Assembly: GCF_042677145.1 (NCBI RefSeq)
Contig: NZ_JBHTIT010000001.1
Location: 1,488,001 to 1,552,000 of the forward strand
DNA length: 64,000 bases
Direction of reading: 5' to 3'
Source of the DNA: Perlucidibaca wandonensis
GTDB lineage: Bacteria; Pseudomonadota; Gammaproteobacteria; Pseudomonadales; Moraxellaceae
The notes below the pieces were generated by a model. The model was given only the letters and a program-made list of their open reading frames with translations, was not told the origin of the DNA and made no database searches. Positions 41,842 to 50,832 of this stretch are shown here, piece by piece. The position numbers and the translations under genes are program-made. Numbering within the stretch: position 1 is the first letter of the stretch; each line of letters starts with the position of its first letter.

Positions 41842-42645
41842 TTAGGACCTCAGCGCATCGGCCCACGTGGGCGATGGGTAGTGAAAGCGCACCGGACCAT
41901 CGGCGCTACCGTTGAGGAATTGCTGCACCAGTGGCGACTCAGAAGCACGCAGCTCATCGGGCGAGCCTTCGCCGACAACTTTGCCATTGGCCAAAATATA
42001 AATATAGTCGGCAATGGACAGCGTCTCATCGACATCGTGCGAAACAATAACAGAGGTCAGCTTCAGGGCTTCGCGCAGAGTACGAATCAAGCGCACTAAA
42101 ACACCCATGGCAATAGGATCTTGGCCAGCAAAAGGCTCGTCATACATGATCAATTCGGGGTCTAGTACGATGGCACGGGCAAGTGCGGCACGCCGCGCCA
42201 TGCCGCCCGAAAGCTCAGCCGGCGCCAGCTTCTCAGCACCACGCAAACCAACCGACTCCAACTTCAAACGCACGATATCGCCGATCAACTCTTCAGGTAA
42301 CTTGGTATGCGCACGCAACGGAAATGCCACATTCTCATAGACCGATAAGTCGCTGAATAGCGCACCCGACTGAAATAGCATGCCCATGCGGGCACGCAGC
42401 TTAAATAAGTCATCACGCGATAGTTTCGGCACTTCTTGACCTGCAACTTTTACACTGCCGCTGGCCGGGCGTAGCTGACCACCAATAAAGCGTAGCAAGG
42501 TAGTTTTACCGCAGCCCGACGGGCCCATAATGGCCGTGACTTGGCCGCGGCGTATGCGTACATTGACGCCATCAAAAATCACCCGTTCGCCACGTTTAAA
42601 GCGCAAGTCGGAAATGGTGACTAAATCATCAGCAGTATCGGACAT
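41842..42645 (-). CDS. mlaF: MlaF, ATPase of the Mla phospholipid transporter
   Basis: 267-residue ABC ATPase: Walker A GPSGCGKTT near 41-49, Q-loop MLFQSGALF, signature ELSGGMARR and Walker B LIMYDEPFAGQDP. First gene of the minus-strand mla operon, divergent from kdsD, as in related gammaproteobacteria. Confidence 0.97.
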   Translation of the reverse strand: MSDTADDLVTISDLRFKRGERVIFDGVNVRIRRGQVTAIMGPSGCGKTTLLRFIGGQLRPASGSVKVAGQEVPKLSRDDLFKLRARMGMLFQSGALFSDLSVYENVAFPLRAHTKLPEELIGDIVRLKLESVGLRGAEKLAPAELSGGMARRAALARAIVLDPELIMYDEPFAGQDPIAMGVLVRLIRTLREALKLTSVIVSHDVDETLSIADYIYILANGKVVGEGSPDELRASESPLVQQFLNGSADGPVRFHYPSPTWADALRS

Positions 42646-42678
42646 GGCAAGGCATCGCCTAACTAAAGAATGGCGCGC

Positions 42679-42687
42679 ATCATAGCA
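42679..42687 (-). promoter_or_regulatory. Extended -10 element of the mla operon
   Basis: The minus strand reads TGCTATGAT, an extended -10 (TGn then TATGAT), about 35 bases upstream of the mlaF start. No good -35 hexamer is seen, which an extended -10 can tolerate. Confidence 0.45.
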
Positions 42688-42789
42688 TCGATGATTACTG
42701 TATCGGAAACATCGCTTAGGACTGGCCGCGACTGGCGCGCTTGTTCATAATTAGCCACGATAATTTATTTAGCCTGAAAGGATGCCGAT

Positions 42790-43761
42790 ATGACCCAAAG
42801 CGACTTTATCGCCACTGGGCAGCGCGTACTGACTGTCGAAATCGCCGCCTTAGACGCCATGCGCCCATTGCTCGATGAAGCTTTTGGCGCCGCCTGCGAA
42901 CTGCTTATGGCCTGCACTGGTCGCGTTGTTGTCACAGGCATGGGCAAGTCCGGCCATATCGGCAAGAAAATGGCGGCCACCTTCGCCTCTACCGGCACAC
43001 CAGCATTCTTTATGCACCCAGGTGAGGCTAGCCACGGCGATCTCGGCATGGTCACTGGCAATGACGTCATCATCGCAATTTCTAATTCTGGTGAAGCTCA
43101 TGAGATTCTCGGCATCATTCCGGTCATCAAACGCCTGCGCGCCAAACTTATTACCATCACCGCCCTACCTGTTTGCAGCATGGCTCAGTTAGCCGATGTT
43201 GCTCTGACGATTGGTAAGTCACCAGAGGCCTGCCCGCTGGGCCTAGCCCCAACCTCATCAACGACCTCAACTTTGGTACTTGGCGATGCCTTAGCCGTGG
43301 CTTTATTAGAGGCCCGTGGTTTCACTGCCGAAGATTTTGCGCTATCGCATCCGGGCGGCGCTTTAGGCCGCCGTCTCTTATTACGCGTCGATGACATCAT
43401 GAATAAAGGCGACGACGTACCAATGGTCAGCGTAGGCACCTCCATTCGCGATGCCCTGCTCGAAATCACCCGCAAAGGCTTAGGCATGACCACCGTTGTT
43501 GATGCCGATGGTCGCCTCGCCGGCCTCTATACTGATGGCGATTTACGCCGCAGCATCGACCAAAACTTAGACATTAAAAATACGCCCATTGAGCAAGTCA
43601 TGACGCCAAACTGCCTCACCGTGCGCGCCGGCATTTTGGCCGCCGAAGCATTGGCAGAAATGGACGCTCGCCGCATTAATGGCGTCGTGGTAATTGATGC
43701 CGAACGCCGCCCCGTCGGCGCCGCCAATATGCACGGTTTCCTCCGTGCCGGAGTGGTGTAA
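42790..43761 (+). CDS. kdsD: KdsD, arabinose-5-phosphate isomerase
   Basis: Converts ribulose-5-phosphate to arabinose-5-phosphate for Kdo synthesis. 323 residues: SIS domain (GRVVVTGMGKSGHIGKKMAATFASTGTPAFF; ISNSGEAHE) and two CBS domains after about residue 205 (VDDIMNKGDDVPMVS; IEQVMTPNCLTV). AAGGAT precedes the ATG. First gene of the plus-strand kds-lpt-rpoN unit; stop and next start share bases. Confidence 0.97.
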   Translation: MTQSDFIATGQRVLTVEIAALDAMRPLLDEAFGAACELLMACTGRVVVTGMGKSGHIGKKMAATFASTGTPAFFMHPGEASHGDLGMVTGNDVIIAISNSGEAHEILGIIPVIKRLRAKLITITALPVCSMAQLADVALTIGKSPEACPLGLAPTSSTTSTLVLGDALAVALLEARGFTAEDFALSHPGGALGRRLLLRVDDIMNKGDDVPMVSVGTSIRDALLEITRKGLGMTTVVDADGRLAGLYTDGDLRRSIDQNLDIKNTPIEQVMTPNCLTVRAGILAAEALAEMDARRINGVVVIDAERRPVGAANMHGFLRAGVV

Positions 43762-44294
43762 TGATTTCCTGCCGCGTAAAAGAAAAAGCCCGCAATATTC
43801 GTCTATTAGCGCTTGATGTCGATGGCGTACTGACCGATGGCCGCCTGTATTTTTCCGAAGCTGGTGACGAGACAAAAACCTTCGACACGCAAGATGGCCA
43901 TGGCATCAAAATGCTGCAAAGCACTGGCGTACAAGTTGCCATCATCACCGGCCGCACCACTGAATTAGTACAACGTCGTGCCCGAAACTTAGGCATCAAG
44001 CATTTGCAGCAAGGTCGCGAAGATAAACTCGTGGCACTGCATGAGCTTATCCAAACGCTGAACTTAAGCTTGGAAGAAGTCGCCTATGTTGGTGATGACT
44101 GGCCCGATCTGCCCGCCATTTTAGCGACAGGCCTTGGCGTTGCAGTGGCCAATGCCCACAGCGAATTACGCCAGCGCGCCGACCATGTCACCACGCTTTC
44201 TGGCGGCCGCGGGGCCGTGCGCGAAGTCTGCGATCTATTGCTCATGGCGCAAGATCGTTACGACGAAGCGCTCGCGCCGTACTTGGCACACTGA
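43761..44294 (+). CDS. kdsC: KdsC, Kdo-8-phosphate phosphatase
   Basis: HAD phosphatase that releases free Kdo. 177 residues, capless type; motif I LDVDGVLTDG near 20, motif II ITGRTT, and motif III YVGDDWPDLP. Overlaps kdsD and lptC by one base each. Confidence 0.97.
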   Translation: MISCRVKEKARNIRLLALDVDGVLTDGRLYFSEAGDETKTFDTQDGHGIKMLQSTGVQVAIITGRTTELVQRRARNLGIKHLQQGREDKLVALHELIQTLNLSLEEVAYVGDDWPDLPAILATGLGVAVANAHSELRQRADHVTTLSGGRGAVREVCDLLLMAQDRYDEALAPYLAH

Positions 44295-44857
44295 TGGATA
44301 CGCGCCCGCTGCTAAGAGTCTCCGGCCTTCTTTTGATTGTCGGCGCACTGGGCTACTACGGCTATGGCGGCTGGAACAGCGAAGAGCTAGGTGACAGCAG
44401 CGATGGCCGCACGCCTGACTATATCGTCGATGGCCTCGCACTCTGGGAAACCGGCCCCGACGGCCAATTACTACGCACAGCCAACGGCACGCAGCTAATA
44501 CATCGCCCCAGCCCCGAACGCTTCGATCTCACCCAACCCGACTTGCGCCTCTATGACAAGGGCCAACCCATGTGGCGCTTAACTAGCCTAACTGCGACCA
44601 GCGGCGACCCTAGCAGTGAGGCGTGGTTTAATGGCCAAGTAATTGCTGTGCGCACTATGCCCAATGCAGCACCGCTACAATTAAGCACTTCCCGCCTGCG
44701 CATCGAGCCGAAAGCCAACCGTGTCTCTACGCCTGAGCGCGTGACTATCACTAGCACGCAGGGCAAGATGAGCGGCACTGGCCTCACTGCTGACTTACAG
44801 GGCAAAAACTTGCAACTTTCATCCGCCGTTGAGGTGTCATATGCACCATCGCGCTAA
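44294..44857 (+). CDS. lptC: LptC, LPS export bitopic protein
   Basis: 187 residues with one N-terminal membrane helix (about 8-24, VSGLLLIVGALGYYGYG) and a periplasmic beta-jellyroll. Receives LPS from LptB2FG and passes it to LptA. Weak sequence conservation; DYIVDGLALWETGPDGQL and MSGTGLTADLQGKNLQL fit the family and the position is decisive. Overlaps lptA by 17 bases. Confidence 0.92.
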   Translation: MDTRPLLRVSGLLLIVGALGYYGYGGWNSEELGDSSDGRTPDYIVDGLALWETGPDGQLLRTANGTQLIHRPSPERFDLTQPDLRLYDKGQPMWRLTSLTATSGDPSSEAWFNGQVIAVRTMPNAAPLQLSTSRLRIEPKANRVSTPERVTITSTQGKMSGTGLTADLQGKNLQLSSAVEVSYAPSR

Positions 44858-45416
44858 GCGCATCGCCCGCCTGCTATTGCTCGCGGCTACAACACTCACT
44901 CCCGTGCTGAGCTGGGCGCTGCCTGAAGATGCAGAGCAGCCCGTCAATATCAGCGCCGATAACGCTCGCTTCGATGAGAAAGCGGGCGAAGCCGTGTATC
45001 GCGGCAATGTCGTTGTTATTCAGGGCACATTAAAAGTGCAAGGCGACACGATGACTTTGCGCATCGATGACAAAGGCGCACTGACGACCGCGCGCACACT
45101 TGGCAAGCCGGCTCGCTATCAGCAGCGCACCGATCCAGCCAAAGGCTTAGTTAATGCCACCGCCGACGAGATTCAATTTGATCATCGCACCGGCACTATC
45201 ACGCTTATTGGCAATGCCTTGCTGAAGCAAGATGGCGCCAGCTTTAGCGGTCCGCGCATTGTCTATTCGACCGAGAAAAAGCAAATCGAAGCTAGCGGCA
45301 ATAGCCAACAGCGTGTGCAGCTAGTGTTTCCACCACAAGCACGTGGCGAGAAAAAACCCACTAAAGATAAGGCGATACTTGCGCCTGCAGCCGCACCTTT
45401 GGGAGCGGCACAATGA
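44841..45416 (+). CDS. lptA: LptA, periplasmic LPS bridge protein
   Basis: 191 residues: signal peptide (about 1-26, ending SWA) and OstA-type beta-jellyroll with PVNISADNARFDEKAGEAVYRGNVVVIQGTL and ATADEIQFDHRTGTITLIGNALL. Oligomers span the periplasm. ATG at 44841 has GAGG six bases upstream; a TTG four codons earlier is unlikely. Its last four bases overlap lptB. Confidence 0.94.
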   Translation: MHHRAKRIARLLLLAATTLTPVLSWALPEDAEQPVNISADNARFDEKAGEAVYRGNVVVIQGTLKVQGDTMTLRIDDKGALTTARTLGKPARYQQRTDPAKGLVNATADEIQFDHRTGTITLIGNALLKQDGASFSGPRIVYSTEKKQIEASGNSQQRVQLVFPPQARGEKKPTKDKAILAPAAAPLGAAQ

Positions 45417-46138
45417 GCGTATTGCGCGTAGAGAATTTAGCGAAAAGCTATAAGGGTCGCACCGTCGTAAAAGATGTCAGCTTGAGCGTTGAAAGCGCGC
45501 AAATTGTCGGCCTACTCGGCCCCAACGGTGCCGGGAAAACCACCAGCTTTTATATGATCGTTGGCCTAGTGCCGATGGAGCGTGGCCGCATCCTGCTCGA
45601 TAACCAAGACATCTCGCACCTGCCCATGCACGGTCGCGCGCGCAAAGGCATCGGCTACTTACCACAAGAGGCATCGATCTTTCGCAAGCTCAGCGTGGAA
45701 GACAATATTTTAGCCATTTTAGAAACGCGCGGCGGCATGAAAAAGGCCGAGCGCCTGGCCAAACTTGAGTCATTGCTAGCTGAGTTTCACATCACGCATA
45801 TTCGTAAAAGCTTAGGCATGAGCTTATCTGGTGGTGAGCGCCGTCGTGTCGAAATCGCACGCGCTTTGGCCAGCGACCCACAGTTTATTTTGCTTGATGA
45901 GCCCTTCGCAGGCGTTGACCCTATTTCCGTGGCCGACATTAAGGCCATCATCATGCATTTGAAGCAGCGCGGAATTGGCGTGCTAATCACCGATCACAAT
46001 GTCCGCGAAACCTTAGACATTTGCGAAAAGGCTTATATCGTTAGCGCCGGCGTAGAGATTGCTGAGGGCACGCCAGAAGCCATTCTAGCCAATCCGCTGG
46101 TGCGTGAAGTTTATCTTGGGGAGCAGTTCTCGTTGTGA
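45413..46138 (+). CDS. lptB: LptB, ATPase of the LPS transporter
   Basis: 241-residue ABC ATPase: Walker A GPNGAGKTT near 35-43, Q-loop YLPQEASIFRKLSVEDN, signature LSGGERRR, Walker B FILLDEPFAGVDP and switch ITDHNVRETL. Drives LPS extraction with LptFG (not in window). TGATG overlap with rpoN. Confidence 0.98.
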   Translation: MSVLRVENLAKSYKGRTVVKDVSLSVESAQIVGLLGPNGAGKTTSFYMIVGLVPMERGRILLDNQDISHLPMHGRARKGIGYLPQEASIFRKLSVEDNILAILETRGGMKKAERLAKLESLLAEFHITHIRKSLGMSLSGGERRRVEIARALASDPQFILLDEPFAGVDPISVADIKAIIMHLKQRGIGVLITDHNVRETLDICEKAYIVSAGVEIAEGTPEAILANPLVREVYLGEQFSL

Positions 46139-47598
46139 TGAAGCCAAGCTTACAACTAGGGATCAGTCAAAGCTTAACAATGACACCGCAGCTGCAGCAG
46201 GCGATTAAACTGCTAGCGATGTCGACTCTAGAGCTACAACAAGAGGTTCAGGCTGCACTCGACGACAACCCTTTACTAGAACTCGATGACGGCCAAGGCT
46301 CAGATGATGGCGAGCACATTGAGGCCGCGCCGAAAGAAGAACCTGTCCGCGAATCGCTAGATCTCGATAAACACGACCAACTATCTGATGACCTCCCTGT
46401 CGATACCGCCTGGGATGATATCTATATTGGTAGCAATAGCGGCAGCGGTGGCGAGCCTGTCGACGAAGATGGCGAGCCCATTGAGGCCCGCAAGGCGGCG
46501 ATAGAAACGCTGCAAGACCATTTGCATTGGCAACTCAATGTGACGCCTTTTAGCACGCTAGATCGAGTCATCGCTGAAGCCATTATTGATGGCCTTGATA
46601 GCCGCGGCTACCTCACGGTCAGCCTTGATGAGCTCGCCGAAACCGCGCTGAGCTGGTGCAATGAAGAGGCTGAAGAAGACGAAGTCATCGCTGTTCTACA
46701 TCGCATTCAGCAATTCGACCCACCTGGCGTGGCCGCTCGCGATCTCAGCGAATGCCTATTGATTCAGCTCAATCAAAAGCCCGATGACACCGAATACTTA
46801 GACGGCGCCAAGTTAATCTTACGTGAGCACACCGCTCGACTAGCGTCGGGCGACCTTGCCGGCTTAACGCGAGCCACGGGCTTATCAGAGCGCTCCGTTC
46901 ACGCCGCCATCGCATTGATACGCGAGCTTAAGCCTCATCCTGGCGAAGGCTGGGCGAGTGCCGATGATGAGCGCCAAGTCATTCCTGATGTTGTGGTGCG
47001 CAAGCTGCGCGGTTTCTGGCGAGTTGAGCTAAACCCCGATGCTGCACCGAAATTACGCGTCAACGCGGGTTATGCCGGCATGATTCGTCGCGCCGATAGC
47101 AGCCCTGACAACCAATATATTCGTGACAACTTGCAGGAGGCGCGCTGGCTGATCAAAAGCCTACAAAGCCGTCATGAAACCCTGCTAAAGGTAGCGACTT
47201 GCATCGTTGAGCATCAACGTGGCTTCTTAGAGCAAGGCCCAGAGGCCATGAAACCACTGATTTTGCGTGAGGTCGCCGATGAGGTCGGCCTGCATGAGTC
47301 GACAATTTCTCGCGTCACCACGCAAAAATACTTGCTCACTCCTCGTGGTCTGTTTGAACTCAAGTATTTTTTCTCGTCACACGTCGGAACTAGCTCCGGT
47401 GGCGAGGCATCATCAACAGCCATTCGCGCCATGATTAAAAAGCTCGTAGGCCAAGAAAATCAGAGAAAACCATTGAGTGACAGCAAGTTAGCGGACCTAC
47501 TTTTAGAGCAAGGTATTGAGGTCGCAAGGCGTACTGTGGCTAAGTATCGCGAGTCGCTCAACATTCCATCATCTACCGATCGAAAGCGCTTGCTTTAA
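46138..47598 (+). CDS. rpoN: RpoN, sigma-54
   Basis: 486 residues. Region I (glutamine-rich LGISQSLTMTPQLQQAIKLLAMSTLELQQEV) interacts with enhancer-binding ATPases; the acidic region II follows (about 45-120); then core-binding domain, helix-turn-helix (EVADEVGLHESTISRVTTQKY) and RpoN box ARRTVAKYRE near the end. ATG at 46138 overlaps the lptB stop; GTG one codon earlier is possible. Ahead of hpf-rapZ-npr, but ptsN is absent. Confidence 0.98.
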   Translation: MKPSLQLGISQSLTMTPQLQQAIKLLAMSTLELQQEVQAALDDNPLLELDDGQGSDDGEHIEAAPKEEPVRESLDLDKHDQLSDDLPVDTAWDDIYIGSNSGSGGEPVDEDGEPIEARKAAIETLQDHLHWQLNVTPFSTLDRVIAEAIIDGLDSRGYLTVSLDELAETALSWCNEEAEEDEVIAVLHRIQQFDPPGVAARDLSECLLIQLNQKPDDTEYLDGAKLILREHTARLASGDLAGLTRATGLSERSVHAAIALIRELKPHPGEGWASADDERQVIPDVVVRKLRGFWRVELNPDAAPKLRVNAGYAGMIRRADSSPDNQYIRDNLQEARWLIKSLQSRHETLLKVATCIVEHQRGFLEQGPEAMKPLILREVADEVGLHESTISRVTTQKYLLTPRGLFELKYFFSSHVGTSSGGEASSTAIRAMIKKLVGQENQRKPLSDSKLADLLLEQGIEVARRTVAKYRESLNIPSSTDRKRLL

Positions 47599-47761
47599 TA
47601 ATTTGGGCATGGCTAAGTAAAGTCATAACGGATGTTGATGTGAAGCGAAGCAAGCTGTGAACCCCAACACTGGGAACCTCTGCTTTCGGACTCGACAGGC
47701 CGCCCGTGCAGGGCTGCAAATGCCCTAATCGTACGACCCGCCACCGTCTTGAAGGTCTTTG

Positions 47762-47796
47762 GTTTCCGCTGTCGTCAATCACGAAAGCGAGGAAAC
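47762..47796 (+). promoter_or_regulatory. Hairpin covering the hpf ribosome-binding site
   Basis: GTTTCC plus GCT (47762-47770) can pair with AGC and GGAAAC (47786-47788, 47791-47796) with a two-base bulge. The second arm contains the GAGGAAA that lies just before the hpf ATG at 47802, so folding would hide the ribosome-binding site. Confidence 0.4.
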
Positions 47797-47801
47797 GTCT
47801 C

Positions 47802-48089
47802 ATGCAAATGACCATTAGTGGACACCACGTTGAACTCACCCATGCCCTCCGTGATTATGCCGAGTCTAAACTCGCGCGTATTGAGCGGCATTTTGACCAT
47901 ATCACCAGTATCGACGTCATTTTAAGTGTCGATAAATTGGTGCAAAAAGCCGAAGCAGTGATTCGAACTTCAGGAGCAAAATTATTTGCTAACGCCCAGT
48001 CCGATGACCTCTACGCCGCCATTGATAAACTGTCGGATAAGCTCGACCGACAGGTAGTGCGCCATAAAGAGAAGCACGCATCACATTGA
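47802..48089 (+). CDS. hpf: HPF, ribosome hibernation promoting factor (short form)
   Basis: 95 residues, short-type hibernation factor that acts with RMF to form 100S ribosomes. MQMTISGHHVELTHALRDYAESKL, the HFDHIT and RTSGAKLFANAQSDDLYAAID segments and the basic tail fit. The ATG at 47802 has GAGGAAA upstream; a longer frame from 47706 carries non-family sequence. Preceded by a 203-base gap after rpoN with possible structure and followed by a terminator. Confidence 0.95.
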   Translation: MQMTISGHHVELTHALRDYAESKLARIERHFDHITSIDVILSVDKLVQKAEAVIRTSGAKLFANAQSDDLYAAIDKLSDKLDRQVVRHKEKHASH

Positions 48090-48108
48090 TGCCACCGATT
48101 CACCTGCT

Positions 48109-48133
48109 AAATGCCCAGCCTCGCTGGGCATTT
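48109..48133 (+). terminator. Terminator after hpf
   Basis: AAATGCCCAGC (48109-48119) pairs perfectly with GCTGGGCATTT (48123-48133) around a three-base loop, followed by TT. It separates hpf from rapZ, where ptsN would be expected. Confidence 0.88.
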
Positions 48134-48228
48134 TTCATTACACAGTTTCATAAACTCTACGAATGCCTACTTGCCAATCATCGCGCCACAACCGAGGATA
48201 AGGCTCAGCAATTTAACTAGGTAGTAAA

Positions 48229-49101
48229 ATGAAACTGGTGATTGTGAGCGGACGCTCGGGCTCAGGAAAAACGACTGCGTTGCATCAACTGGAAGATCTC
48301 GGCTACTACTGCGTCGACAATCTTCCCGTTGCTCTCATCCCTGATCTCGTTGCTAACTTCGAAGACGACCAGAACAATGGCTCGATGCGCATAGCTGTTG
48401 GCATTGACGCACGCAATCGCAGCCAAGACTTAGCGCGCTATAGCGAAATTTGCCGTCGCCTCGCGGTGATAAATATACAGCCGCAAGTGGTTTACTTAGA
48501 CGCTCGTGAAGATGTGCTGCTAGCGCGCTTTAGCTCTACGCGCCGCCGCCATCCCTTAAGCTCCGATGCTCGCTCGCTGGAAGAAGCTATTGCTTATGAG
48601 CGCGTACTGCTTGACCCCCTAGCCTCACACGCAGCACTGCAACTCGACACCACGACCTTATCGGTGCATGACCTACGCGAAAGCCTGCGCCGGCGTTTTG
48701 CCGACGCCAGCACTATGCAGAATAATATTTTACTCACCTCATTTGGCTTTAAACACGGCGTACCACTCGATGCCGATCTCGTGTTTGATGTTCGCTGCCT
48801 ACCCAACCCGCATTGGGAAATGACTTTGCGGCACTTAACCGGCCTAGACCTGCCCGTAGCAAAGTATTTGCAAGGAAAGCCTATTGTTGATGGCATGTTC
48901 AACGACATTTTTGCATTTATTAATAAGTGGTTACCGGAACTACAAGCCAATGATCGTAGCTATGTCACTGTCGCTATTGGCTGCACCGGCGGCCAACATC
49001 GCAGTGTTTATATGGTTGAACGACTGGCTCAAGCCTTGACAGCGACCCTAGGAAAACTCCAAGTTAGACATCGAGAGCTACATCGGCCAGGACCGCTTTA
49101 A
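48229..49101 (+). CDS. rapZ: RapZ, RNase adaptor for GlmY/GlmZ
   Basis: P-loop nucleotide-binding and RNA-binding protein that directs RNase E to GlmZ in enterobacteria, controlling GlmS. 290 residues. Walker A GRSGSGKTT at 8-16, DNLPVALIPDL, DARNRSQDL, SFGFKHGVPLDADLVFDVRCLPNPHW and the C-terminal IGCTGGQHRSVYMVERLA. Its stop overlaps the npr start (TAATG). Confidence 0.97.
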   Translation: MKLVIVSGRSGSGKTTALHQLEDLGYYCVDNLPVALIPDLVANFEDDQNNGSMRIAVGIDARNRSQDLARYSEICRRLAVINIQPQVVYLDAREDVLLARFSSTRRRHPLSSDARSLEEAIAYERVLLDPLASHAALQLDTTTLSVHDLRESLRRRFADASTMQNNILLTSFGFKHGVPLDADLVFDVRCLPNPHWEMTLRHLTGLDLPVAKYLQGKPIVDGMFNDIFAFINKWLPELQANDRSYVTVAIGCTGGQHRSVYMVERLAQALTATLGKLQVRHRELHRPGPL

Positions 49102-49376
49102 TGGCGAAACACGCAGCAGATATCGACATCGTTAATAGACTTGGCTTACATGCTCGGGCATCGGCCAAGCTCGTGGAAACCGCCTCGCGCTTTCAATCCT
49201 CTATACGTATTGGGCGTGGTGAGCGCTTAGTTGATGCACGCAGCATCATGGCATTGCTGATGTTAGGTGCTGGTCAGGGCAGCCGTTTACGCCTTGAAGT
49301 TGATGGCGATGACGCCGACTCGGCCTATACAGCAGTAACAACACTCATCGCCGACAGGTTTGGCGAGGCAGAATAG
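49101..49376 (+). CDS. npr: NPr, HPr-like phosphocarrier of the nitrogen PTS
   Basis: 91 residues, HPr fold with active-site histidine in LGLHARASAKLVETA (about residue 17) and the regulatory-serine region ARSIMALLMLGAGQGS. It would normally pass phosphate from EI-Ntr (PtsP) to EIIA-Ntr (PtsN), but ptsN is missing from its usual place. Confidence 0.94.
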   Translation: MAKHAADIDIVNRLGLHARASAKLVETASRFQSSIRIGRGERLVDARSIMALLMLGAGQGSRLRLEVDGDDADSAYTAVTTLIADRFGEAE

Positions 49377-49419
49377 GCTATCATCGCCGCTGCCATTGCT
49401 ATCCCCTGCTGGAGCTCCG

Positions 49420-49986
49420 ATGAGTTTGCGTAACCTGCCCGAAGAAGATGATGAATTTTTCATCAGTAGAGCCGATAAAAAACGTTCGGTCGATAGGTTA
49501 CAAGCCTTAGGCGAGCGTCTCGCTGAGCTCAGTGATAGGCAACTCAAACAATTGCCTATCGATGACATGCTGCTGAAAGCATTTCTTGATATGAAGAAGA
49601 TCAAGGCGAATGAAGCCTTGCGTCGCCATAAGCAATATATTGGCAAGCTCATGCGTCATGCCGATGAAGCAGCGCTTTTGGCTGCCATGCATCCATTGAA
49701 AAACCCTGCGCTGCAACGCCAGCTAGATCTAATTCAAGAGCGCCTAATACAACAGGGCGACGCCTATATTGGTGAGGTTTTGTCGCGGTTTCCTGCTGCC
49801 GATCGCCACACACTGCGTCAATATGTTCGCCAAGCTCAGCAGGAATTTACCAAGCTAAAAACAGCTAAGGACTCGGCTAATGCTAACGGCCAAGCCGACG
49901 TGGCAGCAGATGAGGCTGAGCAACCAACCCCAGCGCAGCATAGGCTTTGGCTGCACCTGCGTGAATTAGCCGCGATTAATAGCTAG
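49420..49986 (+). CDS. darP: DarP (YjgA), 50S assembly factor
   Basis: 188 residues, DUF615: EEDDEFFISRADKKRSVDRLQALGERLAELSDRQLKQLPI, then DMKKIKANEALRRHKQYIGKLMRH and a C-terminal RQYVRQAQQEF helix, all helical. The frame is open back into npr, but GGAG five bases before the ATG at 49420 decides the start. In Pseudomonas this gene lies between pmbA and tldD; neither is here. Confidence 0.94.
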   Translation: MSLRNLPEEDDEFFISRADKKRSVDRLQALGERLAELSDRQLKQLPIDDMLLKAFLDMKKIKANEALRRHKQYIGKLMRHADEAALLAAMHPLKNPALQRQLDLIQERLIQQGDAYIGEVLSRFPAADRHTLRQYVRQAQQEFTKLKTAKDSANANGQADVAADEAEQPTPAQHRLWLHLRELAAINS

Positions 49987-50008
49987 TTTTTACGCACAGC
50001 GGCAGCAG

Positions 50009-50827
50009 CTAATCGAGGCGATGCGCTTCTACCGGCATCTGCTCACGCCAAGCTTGCTGCTGCTCGCAATCAAACTCTGCAATCACCAATGCTGGCTGCG
50101 AGGTCATCGTACGCTCAGCCAGCACCTGCCCCCATGCATCAATGATTTGGCTATGGCCCCACGTCTGCCTTGTGACACTGTGCTGCCCGCCCTGCCCCGC
50201 ACCAATGAACATGCATTGATTTTCAATAGCGCGAGCACGCAGTAATACCTGCCAATGTGCCTCACCAGTCTTAGCAGTAAATGCAGCGGGCACGGCGAAT
50301 ATATCTGCGCCTGCTTGGCGTAAGGCACGTGCCTGCTCGGGAAAGCGTAGGTCGTAGCATGTCAGCACACCCAACTGCCCCCACGGTGTTGCTAGCAGAT
50401 TTATTTCAGTGCCAGGCTCATAGCGAGCGGATTCTCGATAAGCTCCTTGAGCATCGCCGACCTGAGCATCAAATAGATGTCGCTTGTCATAGCGGCCGAC
50501 CAAGTTGCCTGAAGCGTCGAACAATAAGCAGGCGCTGCGCACACGGCCATTGGGCACGGCGCTGCCATCGGGGCGATAAGGTAGTGGCACAGTGCCCGCC
50601 AATAACCACAGGTCATTGGCGCGAGCTTGCTCAGCAAACCACGTTAGCCACTGGGCATGATGCTGCGCGGCCAGACCGGCGGCATCGGGGCCAAAAACTA
50701 AGCAGTTTTCTGGCAATACCAATAGGTCGACACCTTGCTCTCGAGCCGATGTCATACCGTCGGCAATAGCTCGCTGATTAGCAGAAATGTCGTCGCCGCT
50801 GCAAAGCTCAAGTGCTGCCACGTGCAT
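50009..50827 (-). CDS. Carbon-nitrogen hydrolase (Nit1/deaminated glutathione amidase-like)
   Basis: 272-residue nitrilase-superfamily protein with catalytic Glu40 (LLVLPEN), Lys115 (YDKRHLFD) and Cys157 (LTCYDLRFPEQARAL). The pattern matches Nit1/YbeM-type omega-amidases that repair deaminated glutathione. Five bases after yhdP, so it ends the rng-type minus-strand operon. Confidence 0.9.
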   Translation of the reverse strand: MHVAALELCSGDDISANQRAIADGMTSAREQGVDLLVLPENCLVFGPDAAGLAAQHHAQWLTWFAEQARANDLWLLAGTVPLPYRPDGSAVPNGRVRSACLLFDASGNLVGRYDKRHLFDAQVGDAQGAYRESARYEPGTEINLLATPWGQLGVLTCYDLRFPEQARALRQAGADIFAVPAAFTAKTGEAHWQVLLRARAIENQCMFIGAGQGGQHSVTRQTWGHSQIIDAWGQVLAERTMTSQPALVIAEFDCEQQQAWREQMPVEAHRLD

Positions 50828-50832
50828 AGTGC

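Noticed and set aside
42661..42789. sigma-54 promoter in the mlaF-kdsD gap or before rpoN/hpf
   Set aside because: No GG-N10-GC element with the expected TGGCAC/TTGC context was seen.
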